Part shown: one piece after another, positions 48,978 to 57,657 of the stretch
Layout: each line of letters opens with the position of its first letter
How positions within the stretch are numbered: position 1 is the stretch's first letter
Assembly (NCBI RefSeq): GCF_002723955.1
Contig: NZ_BEWN01000004.1
Span: 248,001-312,000 of the forward strand
Length of the DNA stretch: 64,000 nt
From: Gluconobacter frateurii
Lineage (GTDB): Bacteria; Pseudomonadota; Alphaproteobacteria; Acetobacterales; Acetobacteraceae
Reading direction: 5' to 3'
Notes under the pieces: generated by a model
What the model was told of the DNA's origin: nothing
Database searches by the model: none
The model's input: only the letters and a program-made list of their open reading frames with translations
Translations under genes and position numbers: made by a program

Positions 48978-49202
48978 ATGAAATCCGGCATCCATCCCGA
49001 CTACCACGAAATCACCGTCATCATGACCGATGGCACCGAATACAAGACCCGCTCCTGCTACGGCCAGCCGGGCGCCACCCTGCGTCTGGACGTTGACCCG
49101 AAGTCCCATCCGGCATGGACGGGCGTGCAGCGTATGCTCGACACCGGGGGCCAGGTTGCCAAGTTCAACAAGCGCTTCGCTGGTATCGGTACCCGCAAGT
49201 AA
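48978..49202 (+). CDS. rpmE: 50S ribosomal protein L31
   Basis: Large-subunit protein at the subunit interface. The 74 residues begin [22 protein letters not shown] and include HPAWTG and a basic tail ([15 protein letters not shown]). Only one cysteine (RSCYG) is present, so it is of the zinc-free type. It stands alone between the divergent mscL and the hsp20 promoter, which begins 25 bases after its stop. Confidence 0.95.
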   Translation: MKSGIHPDYHEITVIMTDGTEYKTRSCYGQPGATLRLDVDPKSHPAWTGVQRMLDTGGQVAKFNKRFAGIGTRK

Positions 49203-49226
49203 GCTTGTCTACCTCCATGCGCGCCT

Positions 49227-49255
49227 CTTGAAGCGTCGCAGGACAGGTACCATCT
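49227..49255 (+). promoter_or_regulatory. Candidate sigma-32 (RpoH) promoter for hsp20
   Basis: CTTGAA (49227-49232), a 17-base spacer and CCATCT (49250-49255), close to the heat-shock promoter form CTTGAAA-N-CCCATNT. Transcription would start near 49261-49263, giving a leader of about 96 bases before the hsp20 ATG. Confidence 0.6.
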
Positions 49256-49259
49256 GGAA

Positions 49260-49357
49260 TATCGGTCATGACGCCTTTCGGGTCATGGCCGATAGACCAA
49301 TAGCAGTTCGCCTTTTAGGGAGCTGCATTAGATGAATCCTGCCTTAAGGAGGTTTCC
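49260..49357 (+). promoter_or_regulatory. ROSE-like RNA thermometer candidate in the hsp20 leader
   Basis: The leader can form three hairpins in a row. Hairpin I: 49260-49272 with 49282-49294, 13 bp with one G-U. Hairpin II: 49303-49309 with 49320-49326, 7 bp with one G-U. Hairpin III: CCTGCC (49338-49343) with GGAGG (49348-49352), loop TTAA. In hairpin III the Shine-Dalgarno is fully paired and G49341 is bulged opposite it, as in ROSE elements that melt on heating and release hsp20 translation. The length and position also fit ROSE. Based on manual folding only. Confidence 0.6.
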
Positions 49358-49855
49358 ATGTCCTATGACTTTACGCCATTGTTTCGCAGCGCAATTGGCT
49401 TTGACCGTCTGGCCCGTGTCGCCGGAAATGCTGCCAATGCTCAGGCTATGCCGAGCTATCCCCCTTACAATATCGAAAAAACCGCAGAGACGGACTACGC
49501 TCTGACCATGGCGCTTGCCGGGTTTGGGCCGGAAGACGTTGAGGTGCTTCAGGAAGACAATACGCTTGTCATTCGTGGGCGGGTGCCTGAAGGCAACCGC
49601 GAGCGTGAATGGCTCCATCGTGGGATTGCAACGAGGGCATTTGAACGTCGTTTCGCTCTGGCAGACCACACGGAAATTGATCAGGCAGAGCTTCGAAATG
49701 GTCTGCTGACCATCGTCGTGCGGCAGGTCGTTCCCGAGGCCGCGCGTCCGCGACGTATCCCGATTGTCACGGGGCCTGCGGGGGCTGTTATGACCCCGGC
49801 TGCTATGGGAGCGGAAAGCTCCCGCTGCCAGGTAGGAGCGCCTCACGCGGCCTGA
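49358..49855 (+). CDS. Hsp20/alpha-crystallin small heat-shock protein
   Basis: Holdase chaperone of the IbpA type that binds unfolding proteins. The 165 residues start MSYDFTPLFRSAIGFDRL, as in IbpA. The alpha-crystallin domain runs about residues 30-135 (PYNIEKTAETDYALTMALAGFGPEDVEV, REWLHRGIATRAFERRFALADH, ELRNGLLTIVVRQVVPE). The C-terminal I-x-I-type motif is RRIPIV. AAGGAGG precedes the ATG and is buried in the leader hairpin. Confidence 0.94.
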   Translation: MSYDFTPLFRSAIGFDRLARVAGNAANAQAMPSYPPYNIEKTAETDYALTMALAGFGPEDVEVLQEDNTLVIRGRVPEGNREREWLHRGIATRAFERRFALADHTEIDQAELRNGLLTIVVRQVVPEAARPRRIPIVTGPAGAVMTPAAMGAESSRCQVGAPHAA

Positions 49856-49863
49856 TTAAAAGT

Positions 49864-49896
49864 GGCAGGGCTGCTTTTTGTTCAGCCCTGCCGTTT
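49864..49896 (+). terminator. Hairpin terminator after hsp20
   Basis: Perfect 10-bp stem GGCAGGGCTG/CAGCCCTGCC around a 9-base loop, starting 9 bases after the hsp20 stop, followed by a short GTTTC. It separates hsp20 from trcR. Confidence 0.65.
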
Positions 49897-50068
49897 CGAC
49901 CTTGACCAGAGGCCGGATGGTGCCCCATACCGTTTCCATTATCGCCGCGCATCCAGCAGGTGCCGCGATCATATCCCGAGCGGGTTCTCAGTTTCTCCTC
50001 TCCGGGTACGCCAATCGGTGCCTGCGCTTTCGCGGGCCCCTAAAGCGCCCCAAAAGGAACGCACTGAC

Positions 50069-50653
50069 ATGACCCTGCCTTTGATGCCCAAGGCCACGGC
50101 CGTCTGGCTGATCGAAAAAACCGGCCTGACATTCACACAGATTGCTGAATTCTGCGGCATGCATCCGCTTGAAGTGCAGGCTATTGCTGACGGTGAAGTT
50201 GCAGCCGGGATCAACGGCTACGATCCGGTCAAGAACCATCAGCTTTCCGAAGCCGAGATCAAGCGGTGCGAAGCCAATCCGGATAGCAAGCTCAAGATCC
50301 TGTCTTCTGGAAGCCCGGTAAAGCGTCGCGCCAAGGGCGCGCGTTATACGCCGGTGGCCAAGCGCAATGACCGTCCGGATGCAATTGCGTTCATCCTGCG
50401 CCAGTTCCCACAACTCACGGAAGCGCAGATCGTCAAGCTGCTTGGTACGACGAAGGACACCATCATCAAGGTACGTGACCGGCAGCATTGGAACAGCGCC
50501 AACATCAAGCCGCGTGATCCGGTTATTCTTGGCCTTTGCACCCAGATGGATCTGAATGCTGCCGTCTCTGCAGCAAACGATCGTCTCGCCCGTGAGGGTC
50601 ATACCCTTCCGGTCGTGAGCTCATTTGACGCCCACGAAGACGAAGCTCTCTAA
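50069..50653 (+). CDS. trcR: Cell cycle transcriptional regulator TrcR (DUF1013)
   Basis: A conserved alphaproteobacterial DNA-binding protein. ATG 50069 (MTLPLMPKATAVWLIEKTGLTFTQIAEFCGMH) has AAGGA 10 bases upstream and gives 194 residues; upstream in-frame sequence is leader. Two helix-turn-helix-like stretches are visible: LIEKTGLTFTQIAEFCGMHPLEVQAIADGE and FILRQFPQLTEAQIVKLLGTTKDTIIKVRDR. The middle is basic (KRRAKGARYTPVAKRNDRPD). It ends in a strong terminator. Confidence 0.88.
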   Translation: MTLPLMPKATAVWLIEKTGLTFTQIAEFCGMHPLEVQAIADGEVAAGINGYDPVKNHQLSEAEIKRCEANPDSKLKILSSGSPVKRRAKGARYTPVAKRNDRPDAIAFILRQFPQLTEAQIVKLLGTTKDTIIKVRDRQHWNSANIKPRDPVILGLCTQMDLNAAVSAANDRLAREGHTLPVVSSFDAHEDEAL

Positions 50654-50657
50654 GTCA

Positions 50658-50701
50658 CAGAAAAAGGATGCAGCCCCGGACCGGGTTGCATCCTTTTTCT
50701 G
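50658..50701. terminator. Strong terminator after trcR
   Basis: A 15-bp stem (CAGAAAAAGGATGCA with TGCATCCTTTTTCTG) with a GC-rich loop. A and T runs on both flanks make it potentially bidirectional; the next gene on the plus strand starts about 115 bases later. Confidence 0.92.
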
Positions 50702-50816
50702 TTGGTGCGGACCGTGAAAGGTTCATACTTTTTCGGTCGTGATATGGAGACATGATGGTGGACGGAATGCTTTCAGTTCTCCATCATGTCCTGATAGAGT
50801 TCCGGGACTGACAGCG

Positions 50817-51017
50817 ATGATGACCGACAATAATGCCATGCTCAGACGCCTCCATGAGCTTCGGAGCGAGCATCGCGATCTTGACACGGTTATCGAGCGT
50901 CTGGTGGACCATCCCCTCAATCAGCTCCAGCTCCAGCGCCTTAAAAAGCGCAAGCTGCAGCTCAAAGACGAGATTTCCTGGATCGAGACCCGTCTGATTC
51001 CGGATAACATTGCCTGA
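50817..51017 (+). CDS. DUF465 (YdcH-like) small protein
   Basis: A 66-residue helical protein ([29 protein letters not shown] ... [26 protein letters not shown]). The paired helices rich in H/R/L and the [11 protein letters not shown] motif are typical of DUF465. Function unknown. ATG 50820 is an alternative start. Its stop overlaps the purE start (TGATG), so it is coupled with purEK. Confidence 0.85.
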   Translation: MMTDNNAMLRRLHELRSEHRDLDTVIERLVDHPLNQLQLQRLKKRKLQLKDEISWIETRLIPDNIA

Positions 51018-51541
51018 TGAGCCAGATCCTTTCTTCCAACGAGATAATTCAGGCCGAAGATGCCGTGCGCGTTGGCGTCATCATGGGCAGTCAGTCTGAC
51101 TGGGAAACCATGCGTCACGCCTGCGATATTCTGGATGAGCTAAGCATCGTCCATGAGCGACGCATTGTCTCGGCGCATCGTACGCCTGACCGTCTTGCAG
51201 ACTATGCCCGTACGGCCCGCAGCCGTGGACTGCACGTCATTATCGCGGGGGCTGGCGGGGCTGCGCATCTGCCGGGTATGTGCGCGGCATGGACGTCTCT
51301 TCCTGTTCTCGGTGTCCCTGTTGAAAGCCACGCCCTGAAGGGACAGGACAGTCTTCTGTCCATCGTTCAGATGCCCGGTGGCGTTCCTGTAGGAACGTTG
51401 GCGATTGGCAAGGCTGGCGCAAAAAACGCTGGTCTTCTGGCGGCTTCCATTCTGTCTCTTGCCGATCCTGAACTTGCCGCGCGGCTGGATGCCTGGCGCG
51501 GGACGCAGACCGCTGCTGTTGCGGATGCGCCAGTCGAATGA
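51017..51541 (+). CDS. purE: N5-carboxyaminoimidazole ribonucleotide mutase
   Basis: Converts N5-CAIR to CAIR in purine synthesis. The 174 residues include [41 protein letters not shown] and [17 protein letters not shown], the class I PurE motifs. ATGA overlap with purK downstream; the two work in sequence. Confidence 0.97.
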   Translation: MSQILSSNEIIQAEDAVRVGVIMGSQSDWETMRHACDILDELSIVHERRIVSAHRTPDRLADYARTARSRGLHVIIAGAGGAAHLPGMCAAWTSLPVLGVPVESHALKGQDSLLSIVQMPGGVPVGTLAIGKAGAKNAGLLAASILSLADPELAARLDAWRGTQTAAVADAPVE

Positions 51542-52665
51542 CTGCGCAGAAGAATGCGGTGTTTGAACCGGGAAGCACGATCGGAATCATTGGTGGTGGC
51601 CAGCTTGGGCGCATGTCTGCGATGGCTGCGGCCAAGCTCGGATATCGTGTCCATATCCTGAATCCTGCTTCGACAAGTCCTGCCATTGAGGTTGCGGCGT
51701 CTGCGACGGTCGGGTCGTATGATGATCCGGCAGCTCTCGAGGATTTTGCGTCCCGCTGTGATGTGGTGACGTTCGAATTTGAGAATATCAGCGCCGAAGG
51801 TCTGTCGTTGCTGGCGAAGCATCGGCCTGTTCGGCCTGCAGGCGAAATCCTGCGTGTTAGTCAGGATCGTATTCTGGAAAAGACCCGTCTGACGGACGCT
51901 GGTATTGAACTCGCTCCCTGGAAGGCCGTGTCTGGCCCTGATGATCTGAAAAATCTTGAAGAGCTGGGCTTTCCCCTGATCCTGAAAACCACGCGCTTTG
52001 GTTATGACGGCAAAGGTCAGTTCCGTGTTGAAAGTGCTGATGCGCTCTCTGCGCTTACAGATCTGCCTTACCCGCTCGTGGCTGAGAAGATGATCGACTT
52101 CCAGCGTGAGTTGAGCGTGATGGTAGTCCGTGGGCTTGATGGAACGGTGCGCTGTTTCGATACGGTCGAAAATCGCCATCGTGACGGTATTCTCGACATC
52201 ACGCTCGCCCCAGCCAGAGTCATGCCTGATGTGGCTCAGGAGGCTCAGGCGATCGCGATGAAGATTGCGGCGGAGTTGGGCTTGGTTGGTATCATGGGTG
52301 TGGAGATGTTCCATGCGGCCGATGGCAGACTTCTGGTGAACGAGATCGCCCCTCGCCCGCATAATTCCGGGCACTGGACCATGGACGCCTGCCTGATTGA
52401 TCAGTTTGAAATGCACATCCGTGCTGTGGCTGGTCTGCCTTTACCGCCTGCGCGCCGTCATTCCGATGCGATCATGCACAACCTGGTTGGACCGGAAGAT
52501 ATGGCGCGTGTTCCGGGTATTCTGGCCACGGATGGGGCATCGCTTCATTTATATGGCAAGCGTGAAGCCCGTCCGGGCCGCAAGATGGGGCATGTCAACA
52601 CGATCTTTCCGCGTGGTGCCCTTCCGGGTGAACTGGCGTTTGAGGGTCTGCTTCCACCGCGCTGA
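51538..52665 (+). CDS. purK: N5-carboxyaminoimidazole ribonucleotide synthase
   Basis: ATP-grasp enzyme that carboxylates AIR with bicarbonate. The 375 residues show the N-terminal [16 protein letters not shown], the ATP-grasp core ([36 protein letters not shown]) and the metal/product site ([21 protein letters not shown]). It overlaps purE by four bases. Confidence 0.97.
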   Translation: MTAQKNAVFEPGSTIGIIGGGQLGRMSAMAAAKLGYRVHILNPASTSPAIEVAASATVGSYDDPAALEDFASRCDVVTFEFENISAEGLSLLAKHRPVRPAGEILRVSQDRILEKTRLTDAGIELAPWKAVSGPDDLKNLEELGFPLILKTTRFGYDGKGQFRVESADALSALTDLPYPLVAEKMIDFQRELSVMVVRGLDGTVRCFDTVENRHRDGILDITLAPARVMPDVAQEAQAIAMKIAAELGLVGIMGVEMFHAADGRLLVNEIAPRPHNSGHWTMDACLIDQFEMHIRAVAGLPLPPARRHSDAIMHNLVGPEDMARVPGILATDGASLHLYGKREARPGRKMGHVNTIFPRGALPGELAFEGLLPPR

Positions 52666-52682
52666 AACGGCCGGGTTAGAGT

Positions 52683-53459
52683 TCAGAGCAGGCCCGTACG
52701 CTGAAAACTGGTGTGGCGTCCATTTCCGATAATGAGATGGTCAGTAAGCTGGACGCCAACCACGTCCAGTGCGGCCTGAACCTGCTGTGTCATCTGGATG
52801 TCCGCCTGTGAGGGTGTTGGGTCACCGCTAGGGTGGTTGTGCACCAGGATGAGAGAGGTTGCCCCGACTTCCACAGCGCGTCTGGCGACTTCTCTTGGAT
52901 AGACGGGTGTATGGTTGATGGTCCCCCGCGCCTGGGCTTCGTCGGCGATCAGGCCCTGCCGGTCGTTGAGGAAAAGAATGCGGAACTGTTCGATATTTTC
53001 ACGGGCAAGGCGGGCTGTCAGATAATCGAGCAGTTTCTGTTCGCTATCGAGCAGATCCGCGGTTGGTAGCCGTTCCCGGTTATACCGAATCGCGGCCTCC
53101 TGTAGCACACGGATCATGGGAATCATGGGGCTGCCCATATCCCTGATGCCAGCGAGTTCACGGTTGCTGGCGGAAAGCAGGGCCGCCAGCGAACCGAAGC
53201 GTTCCAGAAGTGCTGGAACAAGACTTTCGGCTTTTTGTTCACGACCCGTAAAAAGATGGACGATCAGCCTCAGAAGTGTGTCGTCGTTCAGATGACGCCC
53301 TCGCCCACTCAGGAGTGCAACAGGAGCAGGAATCGTTTCGTGATCCGTTGTCTCCGGCGCGGCTGTAGCAGCTGGTATGGCCCGAAGGAAGGGACTTCCC
53401 AGACAGTCAGAAAATCCATCTTCAGAAGGCTGAGCGTTGGTCATTCGTTTTTCTGACAC
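52683..53459 (-). CDS. radC: RadC family protein with intact JAMM motif
   Basis: RadC proteins are JAB1/MPN-type, and the historical DNA repair role is not established. The 258 residues have an N-terminal helix-hairpin-helix-like part (LLRLIVHLFTGREQKAESLVPALLERFGSLAALLSAS ... IRDMGSPMIPMIRVL) and a C-terminal metal site: ILFLNDRQGLIADE and LVHNHPSGDPTPSQAD, which retains both histidines and the aspartate. ATG 53444 is an alternative start. A second, degraded radC lies 0.35 kb to the right, with a CRISPR array between. Confidence 0.92.
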   Translation of the reverse strand: MSEKRMTNAQPSEDGFSDCLGSPFLRAIPAATAAPETTDHETIPAPVALLSGRGRHLNDDTLLRLIVHLFTGREQKAESLVPALLERFGSLAALLSASNRELAGIRDMGSPMIPMIRVLQEAAIRYNRERLPTADLLDSEQKLLDYLTARLARENIEQFRILFLNDRQGLIADEAQARGTINHTPVYPREVARRAVEVGATSLILVHNHPSGDPTPSQADIQMTQQVQAALDVVGVQLTDHLIIGNGRHTSFQRTGLL

Positions 53460-53506
53460 TGTAACCCGGACGAGATCAAGGCGTCGTCAGCCTCTCTCAG
53501 AAAAGG

Positions 53507-53572
53507 TTGAAAAAATCGGTAGATTTTTCGGGGGCTGTTTTTCTGTTGGAAAACAGTTATCTAACAGGAAGA
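53507..53572 (+). promoter_or_regulatory. Putative CRISPR leader
   Basis: A/T-rich stretch directly before the first repeat, with runs AAAAAATC and ATTTTT and the near-dyad TGTTGGAAAACAG. The last repeat, on the opposite side, is the degenerate one, which supports placing the leader here. Confidence 0.45.
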
Positions 53573-53723
53573 GTGTTCCCCGCACATGCGGGGATGAACC
53601 GACATTTCATTCCCTTTCGTTTCGAGGATAATGGTGTTCCCCGCACATGCGGGGATGAACCGGGCCGAGACGCAGGGGCCAGACGCCCGACTGAGTGTTC
53701 CCCGCGTGTGCGGGGATGAGCCG
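53573..53723 (+). CRISPR. Type I-E CRISPR mini-array, three repeats and two spacers
   Basis: 29-base repeats at 53573-53601, 53634-53662 and 53695-53723, separated by two unrelated 32-base spacers (53602-53633, 53663-53694). The repeat starts GTGTTCCCCGCACATGCGGG and ends GATGAACCG; the CCCCGC/GCGGGG arms are palindromic. Repeats 1 and 2 are identical. Repeat 3 differs at four positions, all transitions, and keeps the stem, as expected of a terminal repeat. The 29/32 geometry and sequence are the type I-E form. No cas gene is in the window. Confidence 0.93.
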
Positions 53724-53801
53724 GGCTCAGGAAAACGCCAGCTTTCTTTCATTTTATGTTTTCTGCATGCGCAGGATTGTTTTTGAAGCAGGGTATGAGG
53801 C

Positions 53802-54497
53802 TTAAAGGAGACCTTCCTGGCGTAGGCTGCTGAGTTTTTTGTCTTCATTGCTTAGAAGGATGTCATGCAAGACGATGGACAGTTGCTTAAGTGCGGTTTC
53901 CAGAGTTCTTGCAGCCGTTGACAGGGCTGGTGATTTGAGAGTGGGTTGGACATGCAGGCCGATAATGGCGGTAGCATGCAGCGCCAGTGCGCGAATGGCG
54001 ATGGCCCGGTTCAGGAAGGTGATATCCTCCTCTTTGGGGGCCGCTTCATCCGCAAGGAGGCGGTTGCGGTTATCCAGATAAAGGATGCGAAGCTGTCCGG
54101 GAACCGCGCCTTGTAATGTCGTTTCAAGATAGCTTGTCAGTTGTGGCCAGTTCCCCAGAACCGGACGCTCGCGGCTTTCGGCGGAGGCAAGACGTTCTGC
54201 GGCGACTGACGGAAGGCGAAGAGCGCGGATGGTATCGTCGTTCAGTCCGGCGTTCCGCAGATCGCGTGTTGGTGCGCGAAAGACGTTGATCAGGCTTCCG
54301 AAGTGGCTGATGAGGCCTTTTGCGAGCGGTTTTGTGTCCTTGCGCGGGATGCCCAGGAACAGCAGCATTTCCAGAATTTCGTAATCGGCAAGGGTCTCCG
54401 CACCGTTGGTTTCGACGCGGGTGCGCATCCGGGCACGGTGTCCCTGGGGGCCGGTACCGCGTGTCAGGTCGATCCGGGAAGATGATGTGTTGGCCAT
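53802..54497 (-). CDS. RadC-like protein with degenerate metal-binding motif
   Basis: A 231-residue RadC relative from ATG 54497 (MANTSSSRIDLTRG). A longer in-frame reading runs antisense through the helicase gene and is not credible. The N-terminal helical part is well kept (GAETLADYEILEMLLFLGIPRKDTKPLAKGLISHFGSLINVF). In the C-terminal part the strand LRILYLDNRNRLLADEA is present, but the metal site LVHNHPSGDPTPS reads GLHVQPTLKSPALS: the second His is Gln and the Asp is lost. It is therefore probably not a metal-dependent enzyme, yet the frame is intact. Confidence 0.85.
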   Translation of the reverse strand: MANTSSSRIDLTRGTGPQGHRARMRTRVETNGAETLADYEILEMLLFLGIPRKDTKPLAKGLISHFGSLINVFRAPTRDLRNAGLNDDTIRALRLPSVAAERLASAESRERPVLGNWPQLTSYLETTLQGAVPGQLRILYLDNRNRLLADEAAPKEEDITFLNRAIAIRALALHATAIIGLHVQPTLKSPALSTAARTLETALKQLSIVLHDILLSNEDKKLSSLRQEGLL

Positions 54498-54524
54498 AGG
54501 ACCATCACACTCTATATCGGGAGT

Positions 54525-56750
54525 GTGCCGCAAGACCCTCTCATCCCCACGCCCGAATATCTCTCCCGCCTGAACCCGGAGCAGAGACGTGCCATCGAGA
54601 CAACCGAAGGCCCGCTTCTGATTCTTGCTGGTGCAGGTACGGGAAAGACACGCGTTCTGACAACGCGTTTTGCCCATCTTCTGCTGACGGGCCGCGCCTA
54701 TCCGAGCCAGATCCTTGCCGTGACCTTCACCAACAAGGCTGCGCGTGAAATGCGCGAACGTGTTGGGGCGATCCTTGGCGAGCCTGCCGAGGGGCTTTGG
54801 CTTGGCACCTTCCATGCCATTTGCGCGCGGATGCTGAGGCGTCATGCGGAATATGTGGGCCTGACGAGTGGGTTCAATATTCTTGATACGGATGATCAGC
54901 TTCGTTTGCTGAAGCAGATCATGGAGCCGTTTCGGCTGGATACGAAGCGTTGGCCGCCGAACCAGCTCATGGGCATCATCCAGCGCTGGAAAGATCGTGG
55001 GCTGACCCCGGATCGGGTAACGCCTGCCGAGGATACGGATTTTGCCAACGGGCACGCTCTGGCAATCTATCGGGCCTATCAGCTGAGGCTGCGGGAACTG
55101 AATACCTGCGATTTCGGCGATCTGATGCTGCACATGGTGGAGATCCTGCGATCCCAGCCGAACGTACTGGCGCAGTATCATCGGATTTTCCGCTATATTC
55201 TGGTGGATGAGTATCAGGACACCAACACGGTTCAGTATCTCTGGCTTCGCCTGCTGGCCAAGCGGGAGCATGGTCCGTCCAACATTGCCTGTGTGGGGGA
55301 TGACGATCAGTCGATCTATTCCTGGCGTGGGGCCGAGGTTGAAAACATTTTGCGGTTCGAGAAGGATTTTCCTGGCGCGGCGGTCGTAAGGCTGGAGCAG
55401 AATTATCGTTCGACGGCGCAGATCCTGGCTGCTGCTGCGGGGTTGATCGCGCATAATGAAGGCCGTCTGGGCAAGACGCTTCGCCCCGGACGCGAGGACG
55501 CGCAGGGCGAGAAAGTCCAGATCATTGGGGTTCGTGATTCCGATGAAGAAGCCAGGATTGTTGGTGGTGCGATTGAGCGTCTCCAAGCTGATGGGCACCC
55601 CCTGTCCGAAATGGCTATTCTGATGCGTGCGGGCTTTCAGACGCGGCCATTTGAAGAGCGCCTGATGACGATAGGTGTCCCCTATCGGATTGTCGGCGGT
55701 TTGCGGTTCTATGAACGCGCGGAAATCCGTGATTGCTTGGCTTATATGCGCGTTCTGTCGCAGCCTTCTGACGATCTGGCGTTCGAGCGCATCATCAATG
55801 TTCCCAAGCGTGGTGTGGGTGCTGTTGCGGTGCAGAAGTTGCATGGGCTGGCGCGTACTCTGCCCGGCCCGCTAACCGCTGCTGTTCTGACGCAGATTGA
55901 ACAGGGTACTCTCAAGGGAAAGTCCAAGGAGGCTCTGACCAGTCTGATGGAAGCGTTTCAGCGTGCGAAAGCGACGCTTGAGACGGAAGGTCAGGTGGTG
56001 GCCGTCGAGCAGCTGCTTGAAGATAGTGGCTATCTTCAGATGTGGCGCGATGACCGGTCTGTGGAAGCGCCGGGGCGGCTCGACAATATCCGTGAGCTTT
56101 TAAGGGCTATTGGTGAGTTTGCGACGCTTGAAGGTTTTCTGGAACACGTGGCGCTTGTCATGGATACGGAAAGCGAGACGACCGATGACAAGGTCAGTCT
56201 CATGACGTTGCACGGCTCCAAGGGGCTGGAGTTCGATACGGTGTTCCTTCCCGGTTGGGAGGAAGGCGTTTTTCCGTCGCAGCGGTCTCTGGATGAAGGC
56301 GGCAACCGGGCGTTGGAGGAAGAACGACGTCTGGCCTATGTTGGACTGACGCGGGCGCGGCTTCGCGCAATCGTTGTCCACGCGGCCAGCCGACGTATTT
56401 ATGCGAACTGGCAGGCTTCAATGCCTAGTCGGTTTATTGAAGAAATTCCGTCTGAATACGTCCAGATTGGTGGTCAATCCGTGGAAAGTCGGCGGCAGGC
56501 GGCGGCCGCCCCATCCATGTTTGCGTCTGGCCCTTTTACGAGCACCCGTCCTTCCGGGATGCCTCAGACCCCTCGTCCACGCATCACGGATGTGCAGCCG
56601 CAGGCGAATGTTCCGGTTGGGGCGACGGTTTTTCATCAGAAGTTCGGCGAAGGCACCGTCATTGCGGTGGATGGCAGCCGGCTTGAAATCAACTTTGAAA
56701 ATGGCGGCATCAAGCGCGTCATGGCAAATTTCGTGGAGATCAGATCGTGA
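54525..56750 (+). CDS. uvrD: UvrD/PcrA-family DNA helicase
   Basis: Superfamily 1A 3'-5' helicase for excision and mismatch repair or replication restart. The start is GTG 54525 (MPQDPLIPTPEYLSRLNPEQRRAI). The 741 residues have Walker A LAGAGTGKTRVLTTRF, FTNKAAREMRERV, DEYQDTN, DDDQSIYSWRGAEVENIL, QNYRSTAQIL and TLHGSKGLEFDTVFLPGWEEG. The C-terminal part contains a Tudor-like end (VFHQKFGEGTVIAVDGSRLEINFENGG). prmA overlaps its stop. Confidence 0.94.
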   Translation: MPQDPLIPTPEYLSRLNPEQRRAIETTEGPLLILAGAGTGKTRVLTTRFAHLLLTGRAYPSQILAVTFTNKAAREMRERVGAILGEPAEGLWLGTFHAICARMLRRHAEYVGLTSGFNILDTDDQLRLLKQIMEPFRLDTKRWPPNQLMGIIQRWKDRGLTPDRVTPAEDTDFANGHALAIYRAYQLRLRELNTCDFGDLMLHMVEILRSQPNVLAQYHRIFRYILVDEYQDTNTVQYLWLRLLAKREHGPSNIACVGDDDQSIYSWRGAEVENILRFEKDFPGAAVVRLEQNYRSTAQILAAAAGLIAHNEGRLGKTLRPGREDAQGEKVQIIGVRDSDEEARIVGGAIERLQADGHPLSEMAILMRAGFQTRPFEERLMTIGVPYRIVGGLRFYERAEIRDCLAYMRVLSQPSDDLAFERIINVPKRGVGAVAVQKLHGLARTLPGPLTAAVLTQIEQGTLKGKSKEALTSLMEAFQRAKATLETEGQVVAVEQLLEDSGYLQMWRDDRSVEAPGRLDNIRELLRAIGEFATLEGFLEHVALVMDTESETTDDKVSLMTLHGSKGLEFDTVFLPGWEEGVFPSQRSLDEGGNRALEEERRLAYVGLTRARLRAIVVHAASRRIYANWQASMPSRFIEEIPSEYVQIGGQSVESRRQAAAAPSMFASGPFTSTRPSGMPQTPRPRITDVQPQANVPVGATVFHQKFGEGTVIAVDGSRLEINFENGGIKRVMANFVEIRS

Positions 56751-57655
56751 TGGCACCCCGCAGCATTGGCCGACGCCATGCCAGTGCGCTTGAAACCCTG
56801 TCCATTACGGTGGAGGAGGAATACGTCCCTCTCTTCGAGCAGGCTTTGATGTGCGTCTGTGAGACCGTCGGTATTTTTGAAGCCGATGACGAACAGAAAT
56901 ACTGGCGTATCGAAGGCGTTAAGGACACTGGCTACAAGGAAGACGAGCTCGAGAGCGCTCTTGCTGTTGCGCGCCTTCTGACGGGATGTGATGCCGAGTT
57001 ACTTCGGGAAGCGACCGAGGCTGAAGGCTGGCTGGCGCGGACTTATGAGTCCTTTCCGCAGCAGAATGTTGGAAAGCGCTTCGCTATTCGTGGCACGCAT
57101 CTGCACGGCGCACCAGACCAGTCCCGTTTGACTATCACGCTGGACGCGGGCATTGCCTTTGGTTCTGGTGAACATGGTTCCACCCGTGGGTGTCTGCGGG
57201 CTCTGGAGATGGTGGCGTATCGTAAGCCACGTCATATCCTCGATATGGGATGTGGCTCGGGTATCCTGGCGATGGCGGCGGCCAAGCTTCTGCATCGTCC
57301 CATCCTGGCTGTTGATATTGAGCCTTGGTCTGTACGTACGGCGAAGGCTAACGCACGGCTGAATGGCCAGGGTAATCTGCTGGACTGCCGGTTTGGTAAT
57401 GGTTGGAATACCAACCAGGTGCGGATCAAAGCGCCGTATGATCTGGTGTTTGCCAATATTCTGGCGCGTCCGCTTTGTCGGATGGCTCAGTCTCTGGCGC
57501 TGAATCTGGCTCCGAACGGAACGGCCATTCTAGCTGGATTGCTTTACACGCAGGCCAATATGGTTCTGGTAGCGCATCGTCGTCAGGGGCTGGTCCTTGA
57601 ACGGCTCTTGCGTGAAGGTGACTGGGCGACACTGATCCTGCGCAAGCGAGGCTGA
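56747..57655 (+). CDS. prmA: Ribosomal protein L11 methyltransferase
   Basis: SAM-dependent enzyme that trimethylates L11. The start is GTG 56747 with GGAG 8 bases upstream, or ATG 56750; both overlap the helicase stop. Motifs: AFGSGEHGSTRGCLRAL and ILDMGCGSGILAMAAAKL (SAM site), ILAVDIEPWSVRTAKANARLN, and DLVFANILARPL. About 302 residues, normal for PrmA. Confidence 0.95.
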   Translation: MMAPRSIGRRHASALETLSITVEEEYVPLFEQALMCVCETVGIFEADDEQKYWRIEGVKDTGYKEDELESALAVARLLTGCDAELLREATEAEGWLARTYESFPQQNVGKRFAIRGTHLHGAPDQSRLTITLDAGIAFGSGEHGSTRGCLRALEMVAYRKPRHILDMGCGSGILAMAAAKLLHRPILAVDIEPWSVRTAKANARLNGQGNLLDCRFGNGWNTNQVRIKAPYDLVFANILARPLCRMAQSLALNLAPNGTAILAGLLYTQANMVLVAHRRQGLVLERLLREGDWATLILRKRG

Positions 57656-57657
57656 CA

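Noticed and set aside
51367-52416. 349-codon open frame opposite purE/purK
   Set aside because: Antisense shadow; both pur genes have complete family motifs.
54498-55844. 449-codon N-terminal extension of the radC-like frame
   Set aside because: Lies wholly antisense to the helicase gene; RadC homology begins only near 54497.
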